This document shows, one piece after another, positions 1 through 7,045 of a DNA stretch of 64,000 bases. Each line of letters opens with the position of its first letter. The first letter of the stretch is position 1. Where the stretch lies: NCBI GenBank assembly GCA_900545815.1, contig URAM01000007.1, positions 1-64,000 of the forward strand, given 5' to 3'. Source of the DNA: an uncultured Eubacteriales bacterium (GTDB taxonomy: Bacteria > Bacillota > Clostridia > Oscillospirales > Oscillospiraceae). The notes below the pieces were generated by a model. That model saw only the letters and a list, made by a program, of their open reading frames with translations. It had not been told where the DNA came from and did no database searches. The position numbers were made by a program, and so were the translations under genes.

Positions 1-388
1 CGTCACCGTGGTGAATTTCTGGTTCACCACCTGCAATCCCTGCGTGGGCGAGCTTGCCGAGCTGGATGCGCTGAACAAGGAGCTTGCGAAGAAGGGCGGC
101 ACGCTCATTGGCGTCAACACCTCTACCTTGGATGGCGACAAAGCGGAAATCTCGGATGCAAAGGATGTGCTGATGAAGAAGGGCGCAACGTATCAGAATG
201 TGTATTTTGACTCCAACAGTGAGGCAGGCAAGTTCGCCACCAACCTCTTGGCCTATCCTACCACCTATGTAGTGGATCGCAAGGGCAATATCGTGGGAGA
301 ACCCATCGTGGGCGCCATCACGGAAAAGAAGCAGGCGGAAACGCTGCAAAAGCGCATCGACCAGGTTCTTGCCGCCGATCGGGGCTGA
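1..388 (+). CDS. Extracytoplasmic thioredoxin-like protein (TlpA/ResA family), 5' end outside window
   Basis: Thiol-disulfide oxidoreductase of the TlpA/ResA/Etrx type, probably exported and used to recycle the methionine sulfoxide reductase encoded next. The reading frame is open from the first bases, so the true start and any signal peptide lie upstream; the GTG codons near position 8 are internal. The active site is the CxxC in [10 protein letters not shown] (tryptophan before the motif, NP between the cysteines), followed by a typical thioredoxin-fold C-terminus with the cis-proline segment [11 protein letters not shown]. It ends 37 bases before the msrAB start, which suggests one operon. 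The etrx-msrAB order matches the ccdA-etrx-msrAB arrangement known in pneumococcus, so a CcdA-like membrane protein may lie upstream (inference). Confidence 0.85.
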   Translation, partial: VTVVNFWFTTCNPCVGELAELDALNKELAKKGGTLIGVNTSTLDGDKAEISDAKDVLMKKGATYQNVYFDSNSEAGKFATNLLAYPTTYVVDRKGNIVGEPIVGAITEKKQAETLQKRIDQVLAADRG

Positions 389-425
389 CAAACAGATCTG
401 CCTCCTCCGAAAGGAGAACAACACC

Positions 426-1544
426 GTGTGTCGGAGCGTATTGTCGTTTCTGCTTGCTGCGGCGCTGCTGCTGAGCGGCTGCACCGCCCAGCAGAAAAAG
501 ATGCCCCCAAAAAGGAAAACCGAGGGAACGGAACTGGCTGGACAGTCCTCCGATCTGTCCGGTGAGGAAAGTGTGCATATGGATCACACGGAAAACGTCA
601 TCTATCTGGCAGGCGGCTGCTTTTGGGGCATAGAACAGCTGATGCAGTCCATTCCAGGCGTCCTGGATGCCCAGAGCGGCTACGCCAATGGCACCTGCCA
701 GGCAGATGCCGACTACCGGACGGTCTGTAAAGGGGACACCGGCTTCCGAGAGACTGTGCGGGTGGAGTACGACCCGGAGCAGGTGAGCCTGGATGCCCTG
801 CTGCTGGCTTACTTCTATGTCATCGACCCTACAGTAGAGAACCGGCAGGGCAATGACATCGGAAGCCAATACCAGACCGGCGTTTACTACACCAACGACA
901 AGGCGAAGGAGACGGTGGAGCGCATTGCTGAGATCGAGCGGAGCCGCAGTGAGAAGTTCTTTGTGGAGATCGGCCCTCTGAAAAACTACTATCCCGCTGA
1001 GGAGTACCATCAGAACTATCTGGAAAAGAATCCGGGCGGCTACTGCCACATCCCAAAGAAGAAGATAGAACTATTTTCCAGATTGCGCATTGACCCAGGC
1101 GATTATAAAAAGCCTGCTGCGGAGTCCATCCGAGATAAGCTGACAGAGGAACAGTACCGTGTCACCCAGGAGGATGGCACCGAGCGTGCCTTTACTGGTG
1201 CGTTCTGGAACCAGTTCGAGAAGGGCATCTATGTGGACGTGGTCACCGGCGAGCCGCTCTTTTCCTCCACAGATCAGTTTGAAAGCGGCTGCGGCTGGCC
1301 TTCCTTTACAAAGCCTATTGAGGAGCCTGCCGTGGTGGAGAGAGAGGACTTGAGCCACGGAATGCGCCGCACGGAGGTGCGCAGCCGTGCAGGAAATTCT
1401 CACCTCGGTCATGTGTTTACCGGCGATCCGGAATCCCCCAACGGCGTGCGCTACTGCATCAACAGTGCGTCTCTCCGCTTTGTGCCTTACGCAAAGATGA
1501 AAGCCGAAGGGTATGGGTATCTCCTGAACCTCTTTGAGAAATAA
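426..1544 (+). CDS. msrAB: Bifunctional peptide-methionine sulfoxide reductase MsrA/MsrB, lipoprotein
   Basis: Reduces both S- and R-methionine sulfoxide in proteins outside the cytoplasmic membrane. I chose the GTG at 426 because GAAAGGAGAA lies about 8 bases upstream and because it gives a clean lipoprotein signal (hydrophobic [11 protein letters not shown] with cysteine at about residue 19). The MsrA domain (about residues 55-215) carries the catalytic GGCFWG motif. The MsrB domain (about 235-370) has SGCGWPSF, the HLGHVF histidines and the catalytic cysteine in [11 protein letters not shown]. The MsrA-MsrB order is that of Firmicutes fusions. I do not see the paired CxxC zinc ligands of some MsrB proteins. 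Length is 372 aa. The partner upstream is a thioredoxin-like protein. Confidence 0.93.
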   Translation: MCRSVLSFLLAAALLLSGCTAQQKKMPPKRKTEGTELAGQSSDLSGEESVHMDHTENVIYLAGGCFWGIEQLMQSIPGVLDAQSGYANGTCQADADYRTVCKGDTGFRETVRVEYDPEQVSLDALLLAYFYVIDPTVENRQGNDIGSQYQTGVYYTNDKAKETVERIAEIERSRSEKFFVEIGPLKNYYPAEEYHQNYLEKNPGGYCHIPKKKIELFSRLRIDPGDYKKPAAESIRDKLTEEQYRVTQEDGTERAFTGAFWNQFEKGIYVDVVTGEPLFSSTDQFESGCGWPSFTKPIEEPAVVEREDLSHGMRRTEVRSRAGNSHLGHVFTGDPESPNGVRYCINSASLRFVPYAKMKAEGYGYLLNLFEK

Positions 1545-1643
1545 GCCAGCAGCGCCAGGAACGATCGCTCACCGAAAGCCCTGGGCGCTGTGCGAGCAAT
1601 CCGATTCGGACAAAGAACCGCCAGATTTGTGCAGTTTTTTGCG

Positions 1644-1672
1644 TTGCAGAGCGGCGGAAGCTGTGCTATAAT
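1644..1672 (+). promoter_or_regulatory. Promoter of tRNA-Ala
   Basis: TTGCAG (1644-1649), 17 bases, TATAAT (1667-1672), with TG one base before the -10 (extended -10). A short perfect hairpin, TCCGCC-AATA-GGCGGA, lies between the promoter and the tRNA. Confidence 0.8.
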
Positions 1673-1701
1673 AAACCTGTTCCGCCAATAGGCGGAGCTA
1701 T

Positions 1702-1777
1702 GGGCCAGTAGCGCAGCTGGGAGCGCATCACATTCGCATTGTGGGGGTCGTCGGTTCGAATCCGATCTGGTCCACCA
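1702..1777 (+). tRNA. tRNA-Ala (anticodon CGC)
   Basis: A full 76-base cloverleaf with encoded CCA. The acceptor stem is GGGCCAG/CTGGTCC and contains the G3-U70 wobble pair that is the alanine identity element. The D arm is GCGC/GCGC. The anticodon stem is TCACA/TGTGG with loop TTCGCAT, giving anticodon CGC for codon GCG. The T arm is GTCGG-TTCGAAT-CCGAT. It is a single tRNA, not part of a cluster. Confidence 0.95.
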
Positions 1778-1778
1778 C

Positions 1779-1811
1779 AAAAAAGCCACGACTGAGGTCG
1801 TGGCTTTTTTG
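1779..1811 (+). terminator. Rho-independent terminator after tRNA-Ala
   Basis: Twelve-base arms AAAAGCCACGAC / GTCGTGGCTTTT with loop TGAG, ending in a T run. It starts right after the CCA end. Confidence 0.92.
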
Positions 1812-1815
1812 TGGG

Positions 1816-2080
1816 TTCGCGCCCTTTGGGCGCTCACCCTTCGGTGATTTGACTTGCTCGGCGGAACTAAATTCCGCCTGCGCCAAGGTTTTGTTGCGCA
1901 AAACGCTTGGGACGCCGGACTTCCGGCGGGTTTCTATGTGCACACCTCTGTTCCGATTTTATCATTTCACGGCGGAACTAAATTCCGCCTATGACAATTC
2001 TGCGCTGCGCTCCGAATTGACGTGCCACTTGCCACGGCCGCCAGAAGGCGGCTTTTTTGGGCTTTGGTGATTTGACTTGT
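1816..2080 (+). repeat. Hairpin-rich intergenic mosaic with internal duplications
   Basis: No credible gene. The stretch is a string of small palindromes: GCGCCC-TTT-GGGCGC, TCACCC-TTCG-GTGA, GCCGGA-CTT-CCGGC. A 19-base perfect hairpin, GGCGGAACTAAATTCCGCC, occurs identically at 1860-1878 and 1971-1989. The 14-mer GGTGATTTGACTTG occurs at 1843-1856 and 2066-2079, so the block is roughly bracketed by direct repeats. A terminator-like hairpin, GCCGCC-AGAA-GGCGGC plus TTTTTT, sits at 2037-2058. Confidence 0.7.
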
Positions 2081-2107
2081 GTGGCGTGCCCGCCCATGAC
2101 AGAATAG

Positions 2108-2177
2108 TTGCAATTTCGCCCCCGCTATGCTATGCTAACCCCAGAAAAACAGACGCCCCACCTACGGGGCTTTTCTT
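2108..2177 (+). promoter_or_regulatory. Asparaginase promoter with leader hairpin (possible attenuator)
   Basis: Candidate promoter TTGCAA (2108-2113), 17 bases, TATGCT (2131-2136). About 15-20 bases after the expected start point comes a terminator-like hairpin, GCCCC-ACCTAC-GGGGC followed by TTTTCTTTT (about 2154-2177). The SD of the asparaginase gene begins only about 15 bases later, so the hairpin is inside the leader of this gene unless a second promoter is used. Confidence 0.5.
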
Positions 2178-2214
2178 TTGCGGCGATGCCGCAGGAGGGG
2201 AAGGGAGCAAAGCA

Positions 2215-3225
2215 ATGAAAAAGATACTGCTGCTGGGCACGGGAGGCACCATCGCCTCCAAGCAGACTGAGGACGGCTTGCAGCCGGCACTGACGGCGCC
2301 GGAGATTTTGGAGTATGTGCCCGGAGTGGAGCGCTACTGCGACATTGACGTGAAGCAGGTGTGCAACATCGACTCCACCAATATGTCTCCGGAGATCTGG
2401 TCTCAGATCGTCCGTGCCATTGAGGCCAACTACGACCACTACAACGGCTTCGTCATCACCCACGGCACCGATACCATGGCCTACACCTCTGCCGCCCTGA
2501 GTTACATGATCCAAAATTCCAGAAAGCCCATCGTCATCACCGGCTCCCAGATGCCCATCAACACCGACAGCACCGATGCCAAGGTGAACCTGCGGGACAG
2601 CATCTACTACGCCTGTGACGACTATTCGGAAAACGTCTCCCTGGTCTTTGACGGCAGCGTCATCGCTGGCACCCGTGCCAAGAAGATGATGGCCCGCTCC
2701 TTCAACGCCTTCTACAGCGTCAACTTCCCCGTGCTGGCCCGCATCCAGGACGAGCACATCATCCGCTACCTGCCCTACGACCCGATTCGGGAACCCCTTC
2801 GGTTCCAGCGTCAGGTCAGCGACAGTATCTGTGTCATGAAGCTCATCCCCGGCTCCCGTCCGGAGCTGCTGGCCTATCTGTTCGAGCACTATGACTGCAT
2901 CGTCATCGAGAGCTTCGGCGTAGGCGGCATCCCAGCCAAGATGCTGGAACAGTTTTATGCGGAGATGGAGAAGTGGGCGTCCAAGGGGAAGTTCATCGTC
3001 ATGACCACCCAGGTGGTCAACGAGGGCTCCAACATGGAGATCTACCAGGTGGGACAGCGGGTGAAGAAGGAATTCCAGCTGCTGGAATCCTATGACATGA
3101 CCCTGGAAGCCACCCTGACCAAGCTAATGTACCTGATGAAACGGTTCGAGGGGGACTATGACGCCATCCGGCGGCATTTCTATCGGGAGATCAACCACGA
3201 TATTCTATGCGCCTTCGAGTCTTGA
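2215..3225 (+). CDS. ansA: L-asparaginase (type I, cytoplasmic-like)
   Basis: Hydrolyses asparagine to aspartate and ammonia. It has 336 aa and no signal peptide, which fits the type I enzymes. Both active-site threonine motifs are present: GTGGTIAS near residues 8-15 and THGTDTMAYT near residues 82-91. The start ATG at 2215 is preceded by AGGAGGGGAAGGGAG; the reading frame is open further upstream but without a plausible start. It is transcribed alone, with its own promoter candidate and a terminator. In this window it opposes the asparagine synthetase near 51 kb. Confidence 0.93.
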   Translation: MKKILLLGTGGTIASKQTEDGLQPALTAPEILEYVPGVERYCDIDVKQVCNIDSTNMSPEIWSQIVRAIEANYDHYNGFVITHGTDTMAYTSAALSYMIQNSRKPIVITGSQMPINTDSTDAKVNLRDSIYYACDDYSENVSLVFDGSVIAGTRAKKMMARSFNAFYSVNFPVLARIQDEHIIRYLPYDPIREPLRFQRQVSDSICVMKLIPGSRPELLAYLFEHYDCIVIESFGVGGIPAKMLEQFYAEMEKWASKGKFIVMTTQVVNEGSNMEIYQVGQRVKKEFQLLESYDMTLEATLTKLMYLMKRFEGDYDAIRRHFYREINHDILCAFES

Positions 3226-3240
3226 CCGGAGGCCGGCGAG

Positions 3241-3274
3241 AACCCTCTGCGCTGGGAAGGGCGCAGGGGGTTTT
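3241..3274 (+). terminator. Terminator after asparaginase
   Basis: Ten-pair stem CCCTCTGCGC / GCGCAGGGGG with one G-T pair, followed by TTTT. Confidence 0.85.
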
Positions 3275-3375
3275 GTATACTGGGCGTGTGCGCTGGTGGC
3301 GCACGATTGGACGAAATGGTGATAAAATGAGGACAAAATGTGGCGTTATTCGGGAGAAAGGAGACTTTCCGTTCC

Positions 3376-3404
3376 TTGACAATTCATGGGGAAGGGGATA
3401 GAAT
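3376..3404 (+). promoter_or_regulatory. Promoter of threonine dehydratase
   Basis: TTGACA (3376-3381), exactly 17 bases, TAGAAT (3399-3404). This is a near-consensus sigma-A promoter about 65 bases before the gene. Confidence 0.85.
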
Positions 3405-3468
3405 AAAACAATCCGTATCGAGAGAAACCAACGGAAAATCACTATATTATGGAAGAAGATGAACCCCA

Positions 3469-4680
3469 ATGATGAGACTGGATGATTTCAAAGCGGCACG
3501 CAACGTCCTCAAAGGCATTTTGAACGACACGGGTCTGATTTACTCCCAATTTTTCTCCAAGGCCACTGGCAATTACGTCTACCTGAAGCCGGAGAATATG
3601 CAGGTCACGGGCGCCTATAAGATTCGCGGCGCATACTACACCATCAGCACCCTGTCCGACCAGGAGAAAGCCGCCGGTCTCATTACCGCCTCCGCCGGCA
3701 ACCATGCCCAGGGCGTGGCCTATGCCGCCAAGCACGCCAATGTCCCCGCCACCATCGTCATGCCCACCACCACCCCCCTTATCAAGGTGAACAACACAAA
3801 AAATTACGGCGCCAACGTAGTTCTGCACGGGGCGACCTTTGACGACGCGGCAGAGGAAGCGGCACGGCGGAGCAAAGAGGACGGCCTGACCTACATCCAC
3901 CCCTTCAACGACCTGCGGGTGGCCACCGGTCAGGGCACCATCTCCTATGAGATCTTCAGCAACCTCCCTGATGTGGACATCATCCTGGTGCCCATCGGCG
4001 GCGGCGGCCTGGCCAGCGGCGTGTCCACCCTGGCAAAGCTCCTCAACCCCAACGTGAAGGTCATCGGCGTGGAACCCACCGGCGCAGCCAGCATGAAGGC
4101 CAGCCTGGAGGCAGGCCACATCGTCACCCTGCCCACCGTGGACACCATCGCTGACGGCGTAGCGGTGAAAACCCCCGGCGACCAGGTGTTTCCCTATATT
4201 CAGGAGAACCTGGATGACATCATCACCATCGAGGATAACGAGCTGGTATCCGCCTTCCTGGACATGACCGAGACCCACAAGATGATCGTGGAGAACGCAG
4301 GTCTCCTCACCGTGGCCGCCCTATATCACCTGGACTGCAAGAACCAGAACGTGGTGCCCATCCTCACCGGCGGCAACATGGACATCATCACCATGTCCTC
4401 CCTCATCCAGAACGGCCTCATCAACCGCGGCCGTGTCTTTACCTTCTCCGTCCAGCTCCCCGACCGACCTGGCGAGCTGCTCCAGGTGGCCAGCATCGTG
4501 GCCAAGGAGCGGGGGAACATCATCAAATTGGAGCACAACCAGTTTGTCAATATCAACCGCCAGCACGGCGTCGAGCTGCGGGTGACCCTGGAAGCCTTCG
4601 GCCACGACCATAAGAACGCCATCCTGACCGCAATGGCAGAGGCGGGCTATCAGGTGAAGGAAGTGGCAACCGTCTTGTAA
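3469..4680 (+). CDS. ilvA: Threonine ammonia-lyase (threonine dehydratase)
   Basis: PLP enzyme that converts threonine to 2-oxobutyrate and ammonia, for isoleucine synthesis or threonine catabolism. The Schiff-base lysine is K51 in TGAYKIRGAYY, and the phosphate-binding loop is VPIGGGGLASG near residue 173. After about residue 325 comes a single ACT-type domain starting near TFSVQLPDRPGELLQ, as in the roughly 400-residue TdcB/IlvA form (403 aa here). Two adjacent ATG codons (3469 and 3472) are possible starts; GGAAGAAG upstream is a weak SD. Monocistronic, with its own strong promoter. The symbol is by family; the catabolic form (tdcB) cannot be excluded. Confidence 0.92.
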   Translation: MMRLDDFKAARNVLKGILNDTGLIYSQFFSKATGNYVYLKPENMQVTGAYKIRGAYYTISTLSDQEKAAGLITASAGNHAQGVAYAAKHANVPATIVMPTTTPLIKVNNTKNYGANVVLHGATFDDAAEEAARRSKEDGLTYIHPFNDLRVATGQGTISYEIFSNLPDVDIILVPIGGGGLASGVSTLAKLLNPNVKVIGVEPTGAASMKASLEAGHIVTLPTVDTIADGVAVKTPGDQVFPYIQENLDDIITIEDNELVSAFLDMTETHKMIVENAGLLTVAALYHLDCKNQNVVPILTGGNMDIITMSSLIQNGLINRGRVFTFSVQLPDRPGELLQVASIVAKERGNIIKLEHNQFVNINRQHGVELRVTLEAFGHDHKNAILTAMAEAGYQVKEVATVL

Positions 4681-4742
4681 GAAGGGCTTCTGTAAGGTAT
4701 AATGAAGAGAATGTTGATTTTTCGGAAAGGAAGCCGATTCTT

Positions 4743-5390
4743 ATGATTCAAATTGCCCCCTCCATCCTGTCCGCCGACTTTACCAAACTGGGTGCGGACT
4801 TGGATGCCATCGCCACCGCTGACATGGTGCATTTCGATGTGATGGACGGTGCCTTCGTGCCCAACATCTCCTACGGGATGCCTATTTGCAAGGCGGTGAA
4901 CCAGTACACCGATATGTTCCTGGACACCCACCTGATGATCGAAAAGCCTGCCCGCTACATCGAGGACTTCGCCAAGGCTGGCGCCGACCTGATCAGCGTC
5001 CACCTGGAAGCCGATGGCCCCCGTGGCATCGAGGACGCCCTGAATGAGATGGAGCGCTGCGGCGTGAAGAAAGCGGTCGCCCTGCGTCCCATCACCAGTC
5101 CTAAGGCCATCCTGCCCTATATCGAACGGCTGGATATGGTGCTGGTCATGACGGTGGAGCCGGGCTTCGGCGGCCAGTCCTTTATGATGGATCAGCTGGA
5201 CGTCATCCGCCAGTGCCGGGAGATCATCGACTGGTACAATCCCAGCTGTCTGCTGGAGGTAGATGGCGGCATCAACTTCAAGACCGCTCCCCTGGTGAAG
5301 GCGGCTGGCGCCAACGTGCTGGTGGCTGGCAGCGGTATCTACGGCCAGGAGGATCGGGCGGCGGCCATCCAGGCTCTGCGGGAGGCGTAA
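4743..5390 (+). CDS. rpe: Ribulose-phosphate 3-epimerase
   Basis: Interconverts ribulose 5-phosphate and xylulose 5-phosphate in the non-oxidative pentose phosphate pathway. The 215-residue TIM barrel has all the family signatures: APSILSADF at the N-terminus, VHFDVMDGAFVPN with the metal-binding histidine and catalytic aspartate, DTHLMIEKP, VEPGFGGQSF, and VDGGINFKTAP with the second catalytic aspartate. GGAAAGGAAG lies upstream. The stop codon is followed after two bases by recR, so the two are probably co-translated. Confidence 0.96.
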   Translation: MIQIAPSILSADFTKLGADLDAIATADMVHFDVMDGAFVPNISYGMPICKAVNQYTDMFLDTHLMIEKPARYIEDFAKAGADLISVHLEADGPRGIEDALNEMERCGVKKAVALRPITSPKAILPYIERLDMVLVMTVEPGFGGQSFMMDQLDVIRQCREIIDWYNPSCLLEVDGGINFKTAPLVKAAGANVLVAGSGIYGQEDRAAAIQALREA

Positions 5391-5392
5391 GG

Positions 5393-5995
5393 ATGCAATA
5401 TCTGCCTCCGGCCTTGGAAGCGCTGACGGAGCAGTTCGCCAAGCTCCCCGGCATCGGCACCAAAACCGCCCAGCGCCTGGCGTTTTATATCCTGAACCTG
5501 CCGGACGGGGAGGCGGAAGCCTTCGCCAATGCCATCCGCAACGCCAAAGGCACCATCACCCGCTGTCCTGTCTGTCAGAACCTGACCCAAGGGGAGGGGC
5601 TCTGCGCCCTGTGCGCCAGCCCTCGGCGGGATAAGTCCACCATCTGCGTGGTGGCCGACCCCAAGGACGTCATCGCCATGGAGCGAGCGGGAGAGTACCA
5701 GGGGTTGTACCATGTGCTCCACGGGGTCATCTCCCCCATGAACCATGTAGGCCCCGACGACCTGCGCATCAAAGAGCTGGTGGCTCGTGTGGCCGCCGGC
5801 GGAGTAGAGGAGGTCATCATGGCCACCAACCCGGACACGGAAGGGGAGACCACCGCCATGTACCTGTCCCGCCTGCTGCGGGATTTCGGCGTAAAGATCA
5901 CCCGCCTGGCCTACGGCATCCCAGTGGGCAGTCACCTGGAATACGCCGATGACGCCACCCTCATGCGCGCCCTGGAAGGGCGGCGGGAGATGTGA
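5393..5995 (+). CDS. recR: Recombination mediator RecR
   Basis: Acts with RecO and RecF to load RecA on gapped DNA. The 200-aa protein has an N-terminal helix-hairpin-helix (LPGIGTKTAQRLAFYIL), a four-cysteine zinc finger at C58, C61, C71 and C74, and a Toprim domain from about residue 80 (ICVVADPKDVIAMERAG). The start ATG is two bases after the rpe stop, with GGAGG inside rpe as SD; the frame is open upstream but only inside rpe. In many Firmicutes recR follows dnaX and ybaB. Here that pair lies just beyond on the opposite strand, so the ancestral cluster is split by a VOC gene and an orientation change. Confidence 0.96.
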   Translation: MQYLPPALEALTEQFAKLPGIGTKTAQRLAFYILNLPDGEAEAFANAIRNAKGTITRCPVCQNLTQGEGLCALCASPRRDKSTICVVADPKDVIAMERAGEYQGLYHVLHGVISPMNHVGPDDLRIKELVARVAAGGVEEVIMATNPDTEGETTAMYLSRLLRDFGVKITRLAYGIPVGSHLEYADDATLMRALEGRREM

Positions 5996-6015
5996 GCGGC
6001 CTCAGAAAACAAACA

Positions 6016-6045
6016 ACGGAGAGAGCCTTTGCTCTCTCCGTTTTC
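6016..6045. terminator. Bidirectional terminator between recR and the VOC gene
   Basis: ACGGAGAGAGC / GCTCTCTCCGT stem with TTTT on the plus strand and a T-rich tail on the minus strand (AAAACAAACAA upstream). It separates convergent genes. Confidence 0.85.
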
Positions 6046-6048
6046 TGA

Positions 6049-6501
6049 TCAATTCAAATCTAAGGTCTGTATGGGCACATCCATCCGCTGTGCCACCTGT
6101 TCCGGGGTCATCCCCTGTGCCAGGAACCGCTTGGCTACCTGTTCCAGTCCTTCGGCCACCTCGATGATATGTCCGTCCGGATCGTAAAAGCGCACCACTC
6201 GCTGTCCCCAGCGGTGCTCCTTCAGCCGGTGGACGAACTGCACCTGCCAGCGATCCAGCTGGGGCAGGAAGGCGTCCATGTCCTCCGTCTCGAAGTACAG
6301 CTCCCCGCCGTTGTTGGGGAGCGTGACCTTTTGGGTGTTGAGAAATCCCTTCCAGGTGTCCAGGGTCTGCAAGGTGATGCCCCCGCTGAGGGTCACATTG
6401 GCGCCGAAATCTGCCACGATCTCTCGTCCCAGCAGGCCGCAGTAAAAGGCTTTGGAGCGTTCCATATTGGTGACGGCCAATAACGTACTCTGATATTTCA
6501 T
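6049..6501 (-). CDS. VOC-family (glyoxalase/bleomycin-resistance fold) protein
   Basis: A 150-residue protein of the vicinal-oxygen-chelate superfamily; substrate unknown. It begins MKYQSTLLAVTNMERSKAFY, the usual first beta-alpha unit, and has the C-terminal signature RFYDPDGHIIEV with the metal-ligand glutamate near residue 116. I chose the ATG at 6501 because the longer frame starts inside the promoter region and AAAGGATGGGA lies upstream of this codon. The C-terminal 30 residues (AQGMTPEQVAQRMDVP) look like a small helical appendix. Transcribed alone from its own promoter. Confidence 0.8.
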   Translation of the reverse strand: MKYQSTLLAVTNMERSKAFYCGLLGREIVADFGANVTLSGGITLQTLDTWKGFLNTQKVTLPNNGGELYFETEDMDAFLPQLDRWQVQFVHRLKEHRWGQRVVRFYDPDGHIIEVAEGLEQVAKRFLAQGMTPEQVAQRMDVPIQTLDLN

Positions 6502-6547
6502 CCGTTCCCATCCTTTCTCCGTTGGCACTTTTGTTCTCTCTCCTGTC

Positions 6548-6576
6548 ATTGTACGGGAAGATAGATGTCTTGTCAA
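6548..6576 (-). promoter_or_regulatory. Promoter of the VOC gene
   Basis: On the minus strand TTGACA (6571-6576), 17 bases, TACAAT (6548-6553), about 45 bases upstream of the start codon. Confidence 0.8.
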
Positions 6577-6596
6577 TGTCCCTTTCCGGCGAACAA

Positions 6597-6627
6597 AAAA
6601 CGACACACCCTGGGGTGTGTCGTTTGC
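6597..6627 (-). terminator. Terminator of the dnaX-ybaB operon
   Basis: On the minus strand AACGACACACCC / GGGTGTGTCGTT with a run of T after the stem. It lies 20 bases past the ybaB stop. Confidence 0.85.
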
Positions 6628-6647
6628 GCATCTAGAGAGAGCGGGGC

Positions 6648-7004
6648 TTACAGGCCGAACGCCCCCAGATTCAGCCCGCCGGTGAGCTTGCTGACGGTCT
6701 GGTTGGCGTCCTCGTCCACCTGACGGAGGACATCGTTGACGGCCAGTATGACCATGTCCTGGAGCATCTCCACATCCTGGGGATCCACTGCGTCGGGAAG
6801 GATGGTGAGGCTGGTGAGCTGATGCTTGCCGTTGGCGGTCACCTTGACTGCGCCGCCGCCAGCCTGGGCGGTGTAGATCTTATCTTCCAGCTGGCTCTGC
6901 ATCTTCTGCATATCAGCCTGCATCTTCTGTGCCTGGCGGATCATATTCATGTTCATGCCGCCGCCCATGCCCTTCATGCCGCGGGCGTTAAAACCTTTTG
7001 CCAT
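6648..7004 (-). CDS. ybaB: Nucleoid-associated protein, YbaB/EbfC family
   Basis: Small DNA-binding protein (118 aa) that coats the nucleoid as a dimer. The N-terminus is rich in Gly and Met (KGFNARGMKGMGGGMNMNM), then a helix (RQAQKMQADMQKMQSQLEDK) and the family beta hairpin with GGGAVKVTANGKHQ. The start at 7004 has AAAGGAGCAACG upstream; the frame is open for 15 more codons but without an SD. It follows dnaX by 41 bases, the usual dnaX-ybaB order. Confidence 0.93.
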   Translation of the reverse strand: MAKGFNARGMKGMGGGMNMNMIRQAQKMQADMQKMQSQLEDKIYTAQAGGGAVKVTANGKHQLTSLTILPDAVDPQDVEMLQDMVILAVNDVLRQVDEDANQTVSKLTGGLNLGAFGL

Positions 7005-7045
7005 AATTCGTTGCTCCTTTATACTAAAATCTAAGTGGTTTCGTT

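Noticed and set aside
1741..2070. 109-residue plus-strand frame over the tRNA 3' half and spacer
   Set aside because: It starts inside the tRNA gene, crosses a terminator and several palindromes, and has no SD or family resemblance.
3207..3401. 64-residue plus-strand frame after asparaginase
   Set aside because: It starts inside the end of ansA, runs through the ansA terminator and stops in the ilvA promoter.
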